A DNA stretch of 64,000 nucleotides, from assembly GCA_040954595.2 (NCBI GenBank), contig CM082590.2:1178001-1242000 (forward strand), written 5' to 3'. This DNA is from Balanoglossus misakiensis. Its lineage: Eukaryota; Hemichordata. Below, in pieces: positions 32,924 to 44,739 of this stretch; positions within the stretch are counted from its first letter, which is position 1; every line of letters starts with the position of its first letter. A program made the translations under genes and the position numbers. The notes below the pieces were generated by a model. The model searched no databases and was not told the origin of the DNA. It worked only from the letters and a program-made list of their open reading frames with translations.

Positions 32924-35294
32924 TTATATATCAAAGAATATTAGTGATGAGATTTGCCCCTGACTGACATCTGTGCCATTGCTCAGACCTTGCATACTGA
33001 AATTTTTAAATGTCACCCAGAAATCAGTACTTTTTAATGCTGTGATTCTTCGGCGAGAGATCCCACGTGACCCGAATGATGTTTCTTTATTTCCTCTGAT
33101 TTGACAGACAACTGAATAATCTACATTGGGTGGGATTTTAATCAGCTTACTGAAGACAACAGGAAAGGTAATCTGGGGGGAAGTGTTTGAGGCTTCTGTA
33201 TTGTACACAACAGCTTGTTGATGATTTAATATTGTGACATGAGCATGGACACTTTCATCTGTATTTCCAAACACATAAACACCTAGCAGTGAGACAGGAA
33301 CATCCACTGAAAAGGAAATCCTGTCACCCTCAAATTGGTTTCCTTTCCATGTGTTTGGATTTTTTTCATTGATGAAACGCCGCGCCACAATGGCATTATT
33401 TGGAACCACATTTCTTGTGATTACATCCACATAACCAGGAACAGGAAAATTGCATCCAGGATGTCGAACTGCTTTTAATATCTGGAAGACATCTTCATAA
33501 CACAAAATTTGTTCAGAAATTAGTCGATGAATACTTTCTTCACTTAACGACAAGAAACGGATGTGGGGAAGAAATGGCTCAAAACAAAAGGGGGCATCCA
33601 TATCATTGCCATTGACACCCTGAAGTTTCCTTTCCACCCATAAAAACAATGCATTCAAAAGTGTGTCTTCCTTTACCGAAAGCGTCTGACGCTGAATTAT
33701 TTTTACAACTATGCTTTCAGGAAGTTGAAGAAAATCTTCCAAAACTTGCTCAGAATTAAACAGTTTAACACCATTCTGATCAATTATTGACAGACAGTGT
33801 TCAAAAGTACTATCTAACTGGTATTTCTGACAAAATACAAGGTCTCTAATACTGCGGGAAGTTACAATGTTGGAAATTAAAAATGATTCACATTTCTCTT
33901 TTAAAGAATTTATCATGTAAAAGTTACATATCTCCACATAATCTTCAACATTTTCACTTGTAATATTTAACTTTTCAAAATAAAAATCATCAATGACATT
34001 TTGCATGAGTAAGGGATCAAAGTCAGAACAATCAATGGTGTTGTCGTTGGCCCATTCCGAATGCAAACGGGCGGCAAACACATCCGAAAAAAGACACAAC
34101 ACCAATGAATGGGCCCTTCTCGTCTGACCATCTCTGAAGCGAAGGATGACATCATTTGCTACAGTGTCTTGGTTTCTATATGAAGTTTGCAATTTTTGGG
34201 CCAGTAACATGATGTCTGCAAGTGTAACAAAGGTATAGCACCAGTATTGTATCAGTTTAGTTGTATATCGACACAAACTGAATAGCTCAGGGCCTAACTG
34301 TATCCTAATTATATTGGAAAATATCTGAATTGTTAGATTGTTCATTTTATCAGTTTATTACCATATTGGTAGGAAATTCTAATTGTTCTCAAAAATTTCA
34401 CAGACAAGTATTACATATACAACAGGCTTATTGCATCAAAACTAGAAAAACAAATAAACATGGAAACAAATTGGGTTATATTTGTCCCAGACAGAAATCT
34501 ATGAACGGTTATGAAATCTGGCGACTTCTTGATGAAGTTTCTTTTAATTTAATTTCTGTAGTAAACTTAACTGTCAAAAGTTGTTTATTTTATCATACCT
34601 TATTCAAATGTGAAATATCATAGTCGAAATTGGGGCATTATAGTGAAAAAATGTAAAATTACAGTTTATAAATTGGTTGGTAAATCGGAATAAATCATGT
34701 AAATTTACATGAATGTCATTAGAAAGAAAAGTCAAAGTTCAAATAAAGAGTTCAATCAAATTCATGGAGATTCCATGACAGTGTATATCATCTGTTACAT
34801 TTCTTTTTGTTTTTTTCTAAATTATGTTGAACTCGCTTTTTTTTCAGCTTTTCAACATATTCCAGTGCATTATTATGACACAGTTGCGTTTTGACTGTTG
34901 CTGAAAAAGGTCTGCAGACTTGTTCCTAAATTTACCACTTTAGGTGCAAACATTATACATGAAAATCACATCTAATTGAAATGCAGGTGTCCATAGAAAC
35001 CAACCAATAATGTAATCAACCCATGTTTTTTCAGCTGTGTCACTATCAGTTTCACTATCTGTAGGCTCATAAAAAAAACAGCTATGGACTCCCAACAGGA
35101 ACCCAACTTGGGTTAACATTTGAACAGTAAAAAATGACATATGCCTCCCTGAACTGACTATTTTCTGTTCCCAAACTAAATTCCTGAACAAAATTTCTTG
35201 TCCGTTTACAAATTGCAGCCACTTTTCCAAGGAGTACCAGTAAGATTTCCACACAGCCAGCCAGCGAACTCTGACCCTCACCCACAATGGACAT
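32924..35294 (-). CDS. BTB-BACK-PHR domain protein (cargo of the 20-kb transposon)
   Basis: Two exons: 35294-35282 (13 nt, MSIV plus one base, donor G/GTGAGG) and 34215-32924 (acceptor TTGCAG/AC), joining in frame to 434 aa. The BTB domain starts near residue 26 (DVILRFRDGQTRRAHSLVLCLFSDVFAARL). A BACK region follows (FEHCLSIIDQNG, FLQLPESIVVKIIQR, ALFLWVERK), then a PHR-type beta domain (NTWKGNQFEGDRISFSV, VSLLGVYVFGN), the layout of BTBD1/2/3/6-like proteins. In that family BTB-BACK recruits Cullin-3. The promoter would lie between the start and the right TIR, mirroring the transposase at the other end. Exon 1 is inferred; the main exon is certain. It may be a captured host gene. Confidence 0.88.
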
Positions 35295-35589
35295 TCAGTT
35301 AACTTCGTGCGAGCGCCATATTAGCATATCAATAGCAATCATTTCAAGTTGAGAACTTTCTCCGTGGATGATCGGCTGAAATACGTAAACTAACCAGAGA
35401 ATTTTTCACGAAAAGAGTTTAGGAAACAGTAATTTAAAAAAGATAACACAGACGAGACAGTGGATTCGCAGGAAACTAGCGGAAAAGACTTGACAAACGA
35501 ACATAACTTTTCTTACCTTCACTACAACTTCGCTCCACAAGTTCTGTTTGCAGTGGTGACTGCGCATGCTCAGAAAATCAGAGAAAACG

Positions 35590-36245
35590 CCGATGCGAGA
35601 AAACTCTTTAGCTGAAACGCCAATGCGCATGTGTAGAATGCCGGCGCGACAAAACTCTCCAGAAACGCCGATGCGAGAAAACTCTAGCTGAAACGCCGAT
35701 GCGCATGTGTAGAAATGCCGGTGCGACAAAACTCTCCAGAAACGCAGATGCGAGAAAACTCTAGCTGAAACGCCAATGCGCATGTGTAGAATGCCGGTGC
35801 GACAAAACTCTCCAGAAACGCGGATGCGAGAAAACTCTAGCTGAAACGCCGATGCGCATGTGCAGAAATGCCGGTGCGACAAAACTCTCCAGAAACGCGG
35901 ATGCGACAAAACTCTCCAGAAACGCCGATGCGACAACTCTCTAGCTGAAACGCCGATGCGACAACTCTCCAGAAACGCCGATGCGACAACTCTCCAGAAA
36001 CGCCGATGCGACAACTCTGTAGAAACGCCGATGCGAGAACTCATCAAATCACCGGTTGTGATTTTGTCGGCGCCGGTAGATTGAGTAAAGGTGTCGGCAA
36101 AAATTTGGTTGTTACCGGCATTTTAGATTATGGCGTCGGCACCCAATGTGCGTCATATTTTCAGCATATGCGTTCCTATCACTTGTCTATGGACTTTACC
36201 CATGTATTGAGAGAAGTTGTCGGGGGTCCCCAACGGCTTTCCATA
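35590..36245 (-). repeat. Right terminal inverted repeat with sub-terminal repeat array
   Basis: Mirror of 16032-16655. The array 35585-36035 is built of GAAACGCCGATGCGACAACTCTCCA-like units (about 18); the outer part 36045-36245 ends CCATA. The unit number and order differ from the left end, so the arrays evolve by expansion and contraction. Confidence 0.92.
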
Positions 36246-36251
36246 GAAACC
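36246..36251 (+). repeat. Right target-site duplication GAAACC
   Basis: Matches 16026-16031; BEL coding resumes here. Confidence 0.93.
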
Positions 36252-37165
36252 ACACCCGAAACGAAGAAAGCGGACTGCTATGGTGTGACCTGCCCGCGAG
36301 GAAAGTCTATTTCGTCGATGATCGTTCTAGTGTGGATTTCTGGATACGAAGAACCGAACAGAGAGATTCTAGTGTACGCGCTGTTGGACACACAGTCAGA
36401 CACTACTTTCGTGCTGGATCATGTCGCTGAACAGCTACATACAGCATCTGAGCCAGCAAACCTTCGTATGACAACCATGACCACGAGCAACAAGGTTGTT
36501 GCCTGTCACAAATATCGCAAACTCAGAGTTCGCGGATTTGACTGTGACAAAATAGTTCCGTTGCCCACTACGTATTCGCTTGATTACATACCAGTGGAAA
36601 AATCGCACATACCGACTCGTGATATGGCCAATGGGTGGCCTCATCTTAGAGAAATCGCTACTCGTATTCATCCTCAACAGAAATGTGAAGTTGGTCTGTT
36701 GATAGGTTATGATTGTCCCCAAGCCCTAGCACCTCGTAGCTGTGTCACAGGCAGTGGAAATCAGCCATTCGCAGTAGAGACAGACTTAGGATGGAGCATC
36801 GTCGGACATCTTACACATCGAGATGAAAGGGAAGACGTCTTCAGTTTTACCCATAGAGTACTTACAAAGGTGATACCAGACGGTCTACAACCAGGTGTAG
36901 ACAGTCAGCAGAGACTTCGTATGAAAGAGTCTCATTCGTCGGCAGTTCGTTATGCCTTTAAGACTTCAGCCAACGAGCAAGTTCTCAGCCCTTTGGACGT
37001 GGTGAGAATTCTCGAATCGGACTTCAACGAACAAAAGGTTGAAGAAACCGCCATGTCTCAGGACGACATTCGATTTTTGAAGATCATGGAAAATGGTATT
37101 TCGAAAGAACCAGATGGATTCTATACAATGCCACTTCCATTCAGAGAAGATAGACCAGCACTCCT
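36252..37165 (+). pseudogene. BEL/Pao pol fragment: protease and start of RT (copy A)
   Basis: Encodes an aspartic-protease-like region (VYALLDTQSDTTFVLD, with D-T-Q in place of the usual D-T/S-G), then the conserved BEL spacer (IGYDCPQALAP, TDLGWSIVG). It ends at DGFYTMPLPFREDRPALL, the motif just before the RT fingers. Catalytic RT, RNase H and integrase are absent because the element is joined to unrelated DNA at TGCT (37165-37168). Copy A has 9 nt more than copy B at the KSISSMIV position. Confidence 0.85.
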
Positions 37166-39624
37166 GCTAAAAATGATTATTTTCATAACATCCAGTACAT
37201 AAAATTCATATTTACTCACTTTATCACTACATCCATTTTGCCACATCTGCACGGAGTTAACACCGACTAAAAATTTAAATTTTTTGTGGTGTTCTTGCAT
37301 GCAACAATCCCATCAGAATGGAACCAAACCTTGCAACAGAGCATGATGAACCACTCCTGTAACAAGGGAACAGATGTGTTGATTAAATATATAGAAGAAA
37401 TACTGACACAGCTTCATTCTCAGTCATAAATATGCATTCATGTATTTTTAGACTACCAATATCTGGGGTTGTACACCTGTCCTATATTGCTGCATAATGT
37501 TTTTATTTTAGTACAGTAAGCTGGTAAGCTACAATCAATTGGATTCCCCAGTCACTTTTAGGCATCTCCAGTATGTCATCATAACTATGTGAGTAATAAC
37601 AAAAAATGATAGTTCCCTAAATTCAGCTTAAACACTTAATGTAAAAGAAGATTACGTGCTTTGTTTGCCTTGTCACCATGGACGTAATGCAAGCAAATGT
37701 TGCAGGAACTTCCTTCTTTAGTTGATTTATTACATCTCCCCAACTAAAAGAAGACAAATTTTCAACTGTTACAGGCTTGTCAAGTGGTGTTTCTTTTTTT
37801 TGAGTACTCTCTCATTTCCTTTTTGATCATATTTGCTGCAACTTTGAGTATGGCATTTCTTGCTGGTTTGCTTTTCTTGACCAGGATGTTAAACGCCTGG
37901 AGATATTGGGATCTCAGCAGTTTCTTAACGACACTCCCACGGTTGGATATAATCTAATAAGAATAAGAAAATAATGAGGTTTTTAATAAGGCTTGAAAGT
38001 TAATGCATCAGGACAAAACATTCAATGTTTGAAACTCATGTTCACCCTTTAGTGGTGTACCAAGTTTCCTTCTCTTTGGTGAAAGACCAATTGGAGACCT
38101 GTAACTCTCATCGGGCATTTTTTTTAGAGCAGAGCTTGCTTGCTCCTGCTGTCGGAAAAGGCGCGGCTAGTCTCATCACAATTTTTGCCTGATGAGTGTA
38201 GCTTTGCCAGAACTCTGGCACAGGGCAAACACAAGTATCGTGGTTTTCCTGGCGTAAGGATTACATGAAATTCACGTTCAATAACTTCTATGCCCGGTTG
38301 GCTGGAGTGGGGCAATTTTGCGTCCACAGATTTTCTTTGTGGAGTTTTTTGTTTGGGGGAAAATTTAACACCACAATTAATGCATTCCTCCATGGCTACT
38401 GAAAGTGTATAGCGAAGGATGATGGGATTTTGCATGTTAATGACGTTTAATTAGTACTTAAGAAAGCCAGACAGAGACAGACACTACCATAAAACCATAA
38501 ATCAATTAACTTTACTAGAAGTATCCAATATCAAATGTCCAAATTACATGTCAGAAGCTTTGAACATTTTAGTTTAGTTTATTTTGTATTTATTTCACAT
38601 CGAATATAATTACAGTATATTTGGGTCCCATTGGTATGTACCATGGGACCTTATGGGATCGGTTGCGTCTGTATGTATGTATGGATGTATGTATGGATGG
38701 ATGTATGTCTGTATGTCCGTCCACATCAAAAACTTGAAAACCGCTGCATGTATCACCTTGATATTTGGTGTGCTGATGCAGGCTGGGCTGTAGATGGGAG
38801 TTTGTTCAAATGAAGTTGTCATTGCCAAAAATTTGCAAATTAGTTGGAAAAATGTGAATTTGGTCAAAACTCAGTAACTCAAGAACTACTGGTCAGATTG
38901 CTTTGCAAAGTGGTGTGTATTTACTTTATTGAGTTGTTTTAATTAGGCAGAAACTCCCTCCAGCGAAACATGCTCCCCGAGCTTTTGTATCGCCTTCTTT
39001 TGCTGTGATTTGAGAGCTATACAGTTCATCTAGGCATTCATCGTCCCATCAGACGATATTAGATTGTTGTTGGGTCCCATTGGTATGCACCATGGGACCT
39101 TATGGGATCGTTGCGCCTGTATGTATGGATGGATGGATGGATGGATGTCTGTATGTCCGATTACATAACTGGCTAAGTTTTAAAGAGGCCAGCTGTTCTA
39201 TTTAGTGTATGTACAGTACATATGCCATTGGCAGCTTATGGGTCAGTCAGTGTTTGCCCATTGATCTCTCGCTATATGTGTGTGTGTGTCTGTCTGTCTG
39301 TATATGGCCATGTACTCCGGTGTAGACTTTTTCTTGTGTAATCACTCAATGGGACCACCATGTCCTTGACGCGATTTTTAATTAATTTATACAACTATTT
39401 AAAGCTAAAAGTATACATATTTTTCCCAGTTAACTTCGGTATTAAAATATATTGAAAAAATTTCGGTCCGATGCTCTTTTGTTTGCCAGATCCGAGCTGG
39501 CCGTGACGTGTGACGCGGTGGCTGATGGGTAAACTCGTTGTATTTCAGTATGGCATTCTCTGGGTAAACGCGGAAGTGCAACAAAGCTTCAGAAGACGAG
39601 CGTTTTTTGTCGTTATGATAGCTG
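37165..39624 (+). repeat. Left arm copy of the DUF6589-like gene segment
   Basis: Collinear with 60362-63522 and inverted relative to 39819-43217, but about 0.7 kb shorter: segments corresponding to about 42000-42340 and 40470-41080 are missing. On the minus strand it holds remnants of exon a (38393-38053, with a 1-nt loss giving TAA after SRSKQALL), exon b (37953 to about 37660) and exon c (about 37360-37215). Confidence 0.88.
37660..38393 (-). pseudogene. DUF6589-like gene remnant, exons a and b (left arm)
   Basis: Exon a starts MEECINCGVKFSPKQK, with a C-x2-C and a later YLCLPCARV pair that may bind zinc. A single-base loss turns the downstream sequence into a stop, and the 3' part of exon a and the intron are deleted. 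Exon b (from 37953) is also present. See the entry at 59550-61920 for the family argument. Confidence 0.6.
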
Positions 39625-39818
39625 TGTGTTCCTGGCGTTACACGGCCTCCACCCACAGCCCTGCAGGGCGCCATAGAAAAAACTGGTGCTTCTGCGGTCC
39701 GGATCTGTACCGCAGCTGTTTTTCGGAAATTCGAATTTATCGAGGGAAAAATCCTTTCCCAGCTTACCTCTATCTCTAAGCGACCTCAGAAATGAGGCGA
39801 TCAACTTTGACCAACGAT
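39625..39818. other. Spacer at the centre of the giant inverted duplication
   Basis: About 194 bp present once between the arms. Its complement is collinear with 63522-63715, so it belongs to the right arm; the left arm starts where GATAGCT joins GTGTGTTCC. At the junction the words ACACACAG and AGCTATCAT share AG, a 2-bp microhomology. Confidence 0.82.
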
Positions 39819-42800
39819 CATAACGACAAAAAACGCTCGTCTTCTGAAGCTTTGTTGCACTTCCGCGTTTACCCAGAGAATGCCATACTGAAATACAACG
39901 AGTTTACCCATCAGCCACCGCGTCACACGTCACGGCAAGCTCGGATCTGGCAAACAAAAGAGCATCGGACCGAAATTTTTTCAATATATTTTAATACCGA
40001 AGTTAACTGGGAAAAATATGTATACTTTTAGCTTTAAATAATTGTATAAATTAATTAAAAATCGTGTCAAGGACATGGTGGTCCCATTGAGTGATTACAC
40101 AAGAAAAAGTCTACACCGGAGTACATGGCCATATACAGACAGACAGACACACACACACATATAGCGAGAGATCAATGGGCAAACACTGACTGACCCATAA
40201 GCTGCCAATGGCATATGTACTGTACATACTCTAAATAGAACAGCTGGCCTCTTTAAAACTTAGCCAGTTATGTAATCGGACATACAGACATACATCCATC
40301 CATCCATACATACAGGCGCAACGATCCCATAAGGTCCCATGGTGCATACCAATGGGACCCAACAACAATCTAATATCGTCTGATGGGACGATGAATGCCT
40401 AGATGAACTGTATAGCTCTCAAATCACAGCAAAAGAAGGCGATACAAAAGCTCGGGGAGCATGTTTCGCTGACCTGCGTTAACAGATCCATCGAGGAGTA
40501 CGGTGCCCAGAGCGCTAACACATCCCCAATACAAACTCATGGACACAAACTATTTATATTTCTAGGTCCAAAACTTTAACTACAGTGAGACAAAACTGTT
40601 AGGCTTTTCTCATATTTAAATCAAGTATTGAAATGCAAAATAAAGTGTTAAAATGCAAAGAAGGCGATACAAAACCTTGGGGTGTGTTGCGCTTACCTGC
40701 GTTAACAGATCCCGTGAGGAGTACGGTGCCCAGAGTGTTAACACATCCCCAATACGAACACATGGACACAAACTATTTATATTTCTAGGTCCAAAACTTT
40801 AACTACAGTGAGACAAAACTGTTAGGCTTTTCTCATATTTAAATCAAGTATTGAAATGCAAAGTAATGTGTTAAAATGCAAATTAAGACCGACGGGAGTG
40901 GTTCTTCTTTTCTCCAATGAAGTTCAACTTTGCTCAATGGGCAAACACTGACTGACCCATAAGCTGCCAATTTCATATGTACTGTACATACACTAAATAG
41001 AACAGCTGGCCTCTTTAAAACTTAGCCAGTTATGTAATCATTCAGGAATTTGCTGTGTTTATGTGAATAACAGGAGGGAGTTTCTGCCTAATTAAAACAA
41101 CTCAATAAAGTAAATACACACCACTTTGCAAAGCAATCTGACCAGTAGTTCTTGAGTTACTGAGTTTTGACCAAATTCACATTTTTCCAACTAATTTGCA
41201 TATTTTTGGCAATGACAACTTCATTTGAACAAACTCCCATCTACAGCCCAGCCTGCATCAGCACACCAAATATCAAGGTGATACATGCAGCGGTTTTCAA
41301 GTTTTTGATGTGGACGGACATACAGACATACATCCATCCATACATACATCCATACATACATACAGACGCAACCGATCCCATAAGGTCCCATGGTACATAC
41401 CAATGGGACCCAAATATACTGTAATTATATTCGATGTGAAATAAATACAAAATAAACTAAACTAAAATGTTCAAAGCTTCTGACATGTAATTTGGACATT
41501 TGATATTGGATACTTCTAGTAAAGTAAATTGATTTATGGTTTTATGGTAGTGTCTGTCTCTGTCTGGCTTTCTTAAGTACTAATTAAACGTCATTAACAT
41601 GCAAAATCCCATCATCCTTCGCTATACACTTTCAGTAGCCATGGAGGAATGCATTAATTGTGGTGTTAAATTTTTCCCCAAACAAAAAACTCCACAAAGA
41701 AAATCTGTGGACGCAAAATTGCCCCACTCCAGCCAACCGGGCATAGAAGTTATTGAACGTGAATTTCATGTAATCCTTACGCCAGGAAAACCACGATACT
41801 TGTGTTTGCCCTGTGCCAGAGTTCTGGCAAAGCTACACTCATCAGGCAAAAATTGTGATGAGACTAGCCGCGCCTTTTCCGACAGCAGGAGCAAGCAAGC
41901 TCTGCTCTCAAAAAAAATGCCCGATGAGAGTTACAGGTCTCCAATTGGTCTTTCACCAAAGAGAAGGAAACTTGGTACACCACTAAAGGGTGTAAGTAGA
42001 GTGAAACCTACTTCCAAGGTAAGATATTTCTTTTTAAAAATCACCATTATTAGCATTATTCAGTTTATTAATTTACTATTTGACCATTTTCTTCACTTTT
42101 TTTGCTCATTTTATATAACTGCCATGATGAAGACTTATGACATTTTACAGTCACAGTAATATTACCTTCTGATTGAAGAATTTTTACCAAATGTTAAGAA
42201 AATTATATGTGTTCATTTGTATATCGTCCCATCAACTTGGTTTGAAACAATCTTATATTTGTATTTGAATAAAAAGTTTGAGAAAAATATAAAGACAGCC
42301 AGTAGTTTCTGAATTTAAGATTTTTCATCACTGAGTTTTGAACATGAGTTTCAAACATTGAATGTTTTGTCCTGATGCATTAACTTTCAAGCCTTATTAA
42401 AAACCTCATTATTTTCTTATTCTTATTAGATTATATCCAACCGTGGGAGTGTCGTTAAGAAACTGCTGAGATCCCAATATCTCCAGGCGTTTAACATCCT
42501 GGTCAAGAAAAGCAAACCAGCAAGAAATGCCATACTCAAAGTTGCAGCAAATATGATCAAAAAGGAAATGAGAGAGTACTCAAAAAAAGAAACACCACTT
42601 GCCAAGCCTGTAACAGTTGAAAATTTGTCTTCTTTTAGTTGGGGAGATGTAATAAATCAACTAAAGAAGGAAGTTCCTGCAACATTTGCTTTCATTACGT
42701 CCATGGTGACAAGGCAAACAAAGCACGTAATCTTCTTTTACATTAAGTGTTTAAGCTGAATTTAGGGAACTATCATTTTTTGTTATTACTCACATAGTTA

Positions 42801-43217
42801 TGATGACATACTGGAGATGCCTAAAAGTGACTGGGGAATCCAATTGATTGTAGCTTACCAGCTTACTGTACTAAAATAAAAACATTATGCAGCAATATAG
42901 GACAGGTGTACAACCCCAGATATTGGTAGTCTAAAAATACATGAATGCATATTTTTGACTGAGAATGAAGCTGTGTCAGTATTTCTTCTATATATTTAAT
43001 CAACACATCTGTTCCCTTGTTACAGGAGTGGTTCATCATGCTCTGTTGCAAGGTTTGGTTCCATTCTGATGGGATTGTTGCATGCAAGAACACCACAAAA
43101 AATTTAAATTTTTAGTCGGTGTTAACTCCGTGCAGATGTGGCAAAATGGATGTAGTGATAAAGTGAGTAAATATGAATTTTATGTACTGGATGTTATGAA
43201 AATAATCATTTTTAGCA
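39819..43217 (-). repeat. Right arm copy of the DUF6589-like gene segment
   Basis: About 3.4 kb, the complement of 60362-63522, ending at the BEL junction (43214-43217, TGCT on the other strand). It includes two heads of the hairpin repeat (near 41404-41378 and 40353-40330). It has private duplication: the AAAGAAGGCGATACAAAA and TTAACACATCCCCAATAC words occur twice at 40430-40880. Confidence 0.88.
41641..43162 (+). pseudogene. DUF6589-like gene, exons a-c (right arm)
   Basis: Exon a 41641-42018 (MEECINC to KPTSK, donor AAG/GTAAGA), exon b from 42430 (IISNRGSVVKKLL to MVTRQTK), exon c 43026-43162 (acceptor TTACAG). Compared with 60417-60552, exon c has one extra base in the AAATTTAAATTTTT stretch and loses frame. 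Cys pairs in exon a look like a zinc site; exon b (RNAILKVAANMIKKEM, ENLSSFSWGDVI) matches the pattern I recall from the N-terminal part of DUF6589 proteins of cnidarians and fish. It stops at the BEL junction, so the gene lacks its 3' half. Confidence 0.68.
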
Positions 43218-44122
43218 GGAGTGCTGGTCTATCTTCTCTGAATGGAAGTGGCATTGTATAGAATCCATCTGGTTCTTTCGAAATACCATTTTCCATGATC
43301 TTCAAAAATCGAATGTCGTCCTGAGACATGGCGGTTTCTTCAACCTTTTGTTCGTTGAAGTCCGATTCGAGAATTCTCACCACGTCCAAAGGGCTGAGAA
43401 CTTGCTCGTTGGCTGAAGTCTTAAAGGCATAACGAACTGCCGACGAATGAGACTCTTTCATACGAAGTCTCTGCTGACTGTCTACACCTGGTTGTAGACC
43501 GTCTGGTATCACCTTTGTAAGTACTCTATGGGTAAAACTGAAGACGTCTTCCCTTTCATCTCGATGTGTAAGATGTCCGACGATGCTCCATCCTAAGTCT
43601 GTCTCTACTGCGAATGGCTGATTTCCACTGCCTGTGACACAGCTACGAGGTGCTAGGGCTTGGGGACAATCATAACCTATCAACAGACCAACTTCACATT
43701 TCTGTTGAGGATGAATACGAGTAGCGATTTCTCTAAGATGAGGCCACCCATTGGCCATATCACGAGTCGGTATGTGCGATTTTTCCACTGGTATGTAATC
43801 AAGCGAATACGTAGTGGGCAACGGAACTATTTTGTCACAGTCAAATCCGCGAACTCTGAGTTTGCGATATTTGTGACAGGCAACAACCTTGTTGCTCGTG
43901 GTCATGGTTGTCATACGAAGGTTTGCTGGCTCAGATGCTGTATGTAGCTGTTCAGCGACATGATCCAGCACGAAAGTAGTGTCTGACTGTGTGTCCAACA
44001 GCGCGTACACTAGAATCTCTCTGTTCGGTTCTTCGTATCCAGAAATCCACACTAGAACGATCATCGACTTTCCTCGCGGGCAGGTCACACCATAGCAGTC
44101 CGCTTTCTTCGTTTCGGGTGTG
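43217..44122 (-). pseudogene. BEL/Pao pol fragment (copy B)
   Basis: Same content as 36252-37165: protease region with ALLDTQSDTTFV, spacer, and the MPLPFRED motif at the end. Nine nt shorter than copy A near 44060. It is in the -1 frame relative to gag, and the frames overlap for about 35 bp around 44085-44120; whether this was a programmed frameshift in the living element or decay is unclear. Confidence 0.85.
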
Positions 44123-44127
44123 GTTTC
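44122..44127 (-). other. Empty target site of the 20.2-kb transposon
   Basis: GAAACC on the minus strand occurs once, with gag sequence (CCAGAAAA) before it and pol sequence (ACACCCGAAACG) after it, exactly the two flanks found at 16018-16031 and 36246-36262. Confidence 0.93.
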
Positions 44128-44739
44128 TTTTCTGGAGACTGAACAGTGCTCATGGTTTCGTTCATGGACGAATTAAATGTCCTCTGTTGGACAATTTTTT
44201 CGTCGGAATGTAGACTGGTGGGATGTTTCCTACTGCATTTCCTGCAAACGCCACGGGATTTGCAGTTCTTTGAGATGTGCCCCGTGTTAAGACATCCGAA
44301 GCAGTAACCGCCCTTTCGAACAAATTCCTGTCTATCGGACATAGGCGTGGAAGCGAAGCTATAACATTCCTGTATAGCGTGCCCAGTCTTTTTGCAGAAA
44401 ACACACGACTGGTTTACCGCCCCTGGTTTTGCTGTGGTCGAGAGCGTACGTGCACCTGGGTTGCGCCTCCTGGTGCTGGTCGGAGTTTTCTCCGGGTCTC
44501 TGTCCGTTGGTGACCTCAGCGAGCCGATTGAGGTCAATGAGTCACATGCAATATCTGCCTCCTCCATCATGAAGCAGACAAATCTTTCGAATGGGGGGTA
44601 TGCGTTCGTAGCCTTTTTTAGTTTTGCTACGATCCTGCTCCATCTCTTTACGAGCCAGTCCGGTAACTTCTGGAGCATTTTCCTATTTTCGTGGATATCG
44701 TTCAGCACTGCGAGGTCTGGGATATCCTTCATCGCTATC

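Larger units (their letters stand above)
16032..36245. mobile_element. 20,214-bp TIR DNA transposon, IS3EU-like, with three genes
   Basis: Terminal sequence TATGGAAAGCCGTTGGGG at the left, and its exact complement at the right end. TIRs are about 0.62-0.66 kb. The 6-bp duplication GAAACC is proven by the filled site here and the empty site in BEL copy B. Content: 12-exon DDE transposase on + (16948-23784), and two genes on - : a UBX-like gene (31118-24396) and a BTB-BACK-PHR gene (35294-32924). Several MITE-like and other repeats sit in introns. TAY...RTA ends, a 6-bp duplication and an IS3-type integrase are what I recall for the IS3EU superfamily. The superfamily name needs a database search; the element boundaries do not. 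Confidence 0.93.
12636..37168 (+). mobile_element. BEL/Pao retrotransposon copy A, split by a 20.2-kb transposon and 3'-truncated
   Basis: Plus-strand BEL/Pao element: probable LTR 12636-13599, gag 13959-16031, the 20.2-kb insertion 16032-36245 with GAAACC duplicated, then protease and the start of the RT at 36252-37165. It stops before the RT catalytic motifs, where sequence shared with 60362 onward begins. Mirror copy B (43214-48102) stops at the same pol position, so the truncation came before the inverted duplication. No 3' LTR is present. Confidence 0.87.

Noticed and set aside
34940-35287. 115-codon minus-strand frame overlapping exon 1 of the BTB gene
   Set aside because: A good splice donor follows the 13-nt first exon and joins the BTB exon in frame, so this stretch is better explained as intron.
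35406-36047. 213-codon frame and its partners across the TIR arrays (16316-16714, 16408-16773)
   Set aside because: The frames are open only because the short tandem unit lacks stops; the predicted proteins are repeats of one phrase.
39625-39818. Idea that 37165-43217 is a simple fold-back transposon inserted in BEL
   Set aside because: The mirror symmetry continues far beyond it into BEL and Gypsy in both directions, and no target duplication exists at its edges, so a large inverted duplication explains it better.
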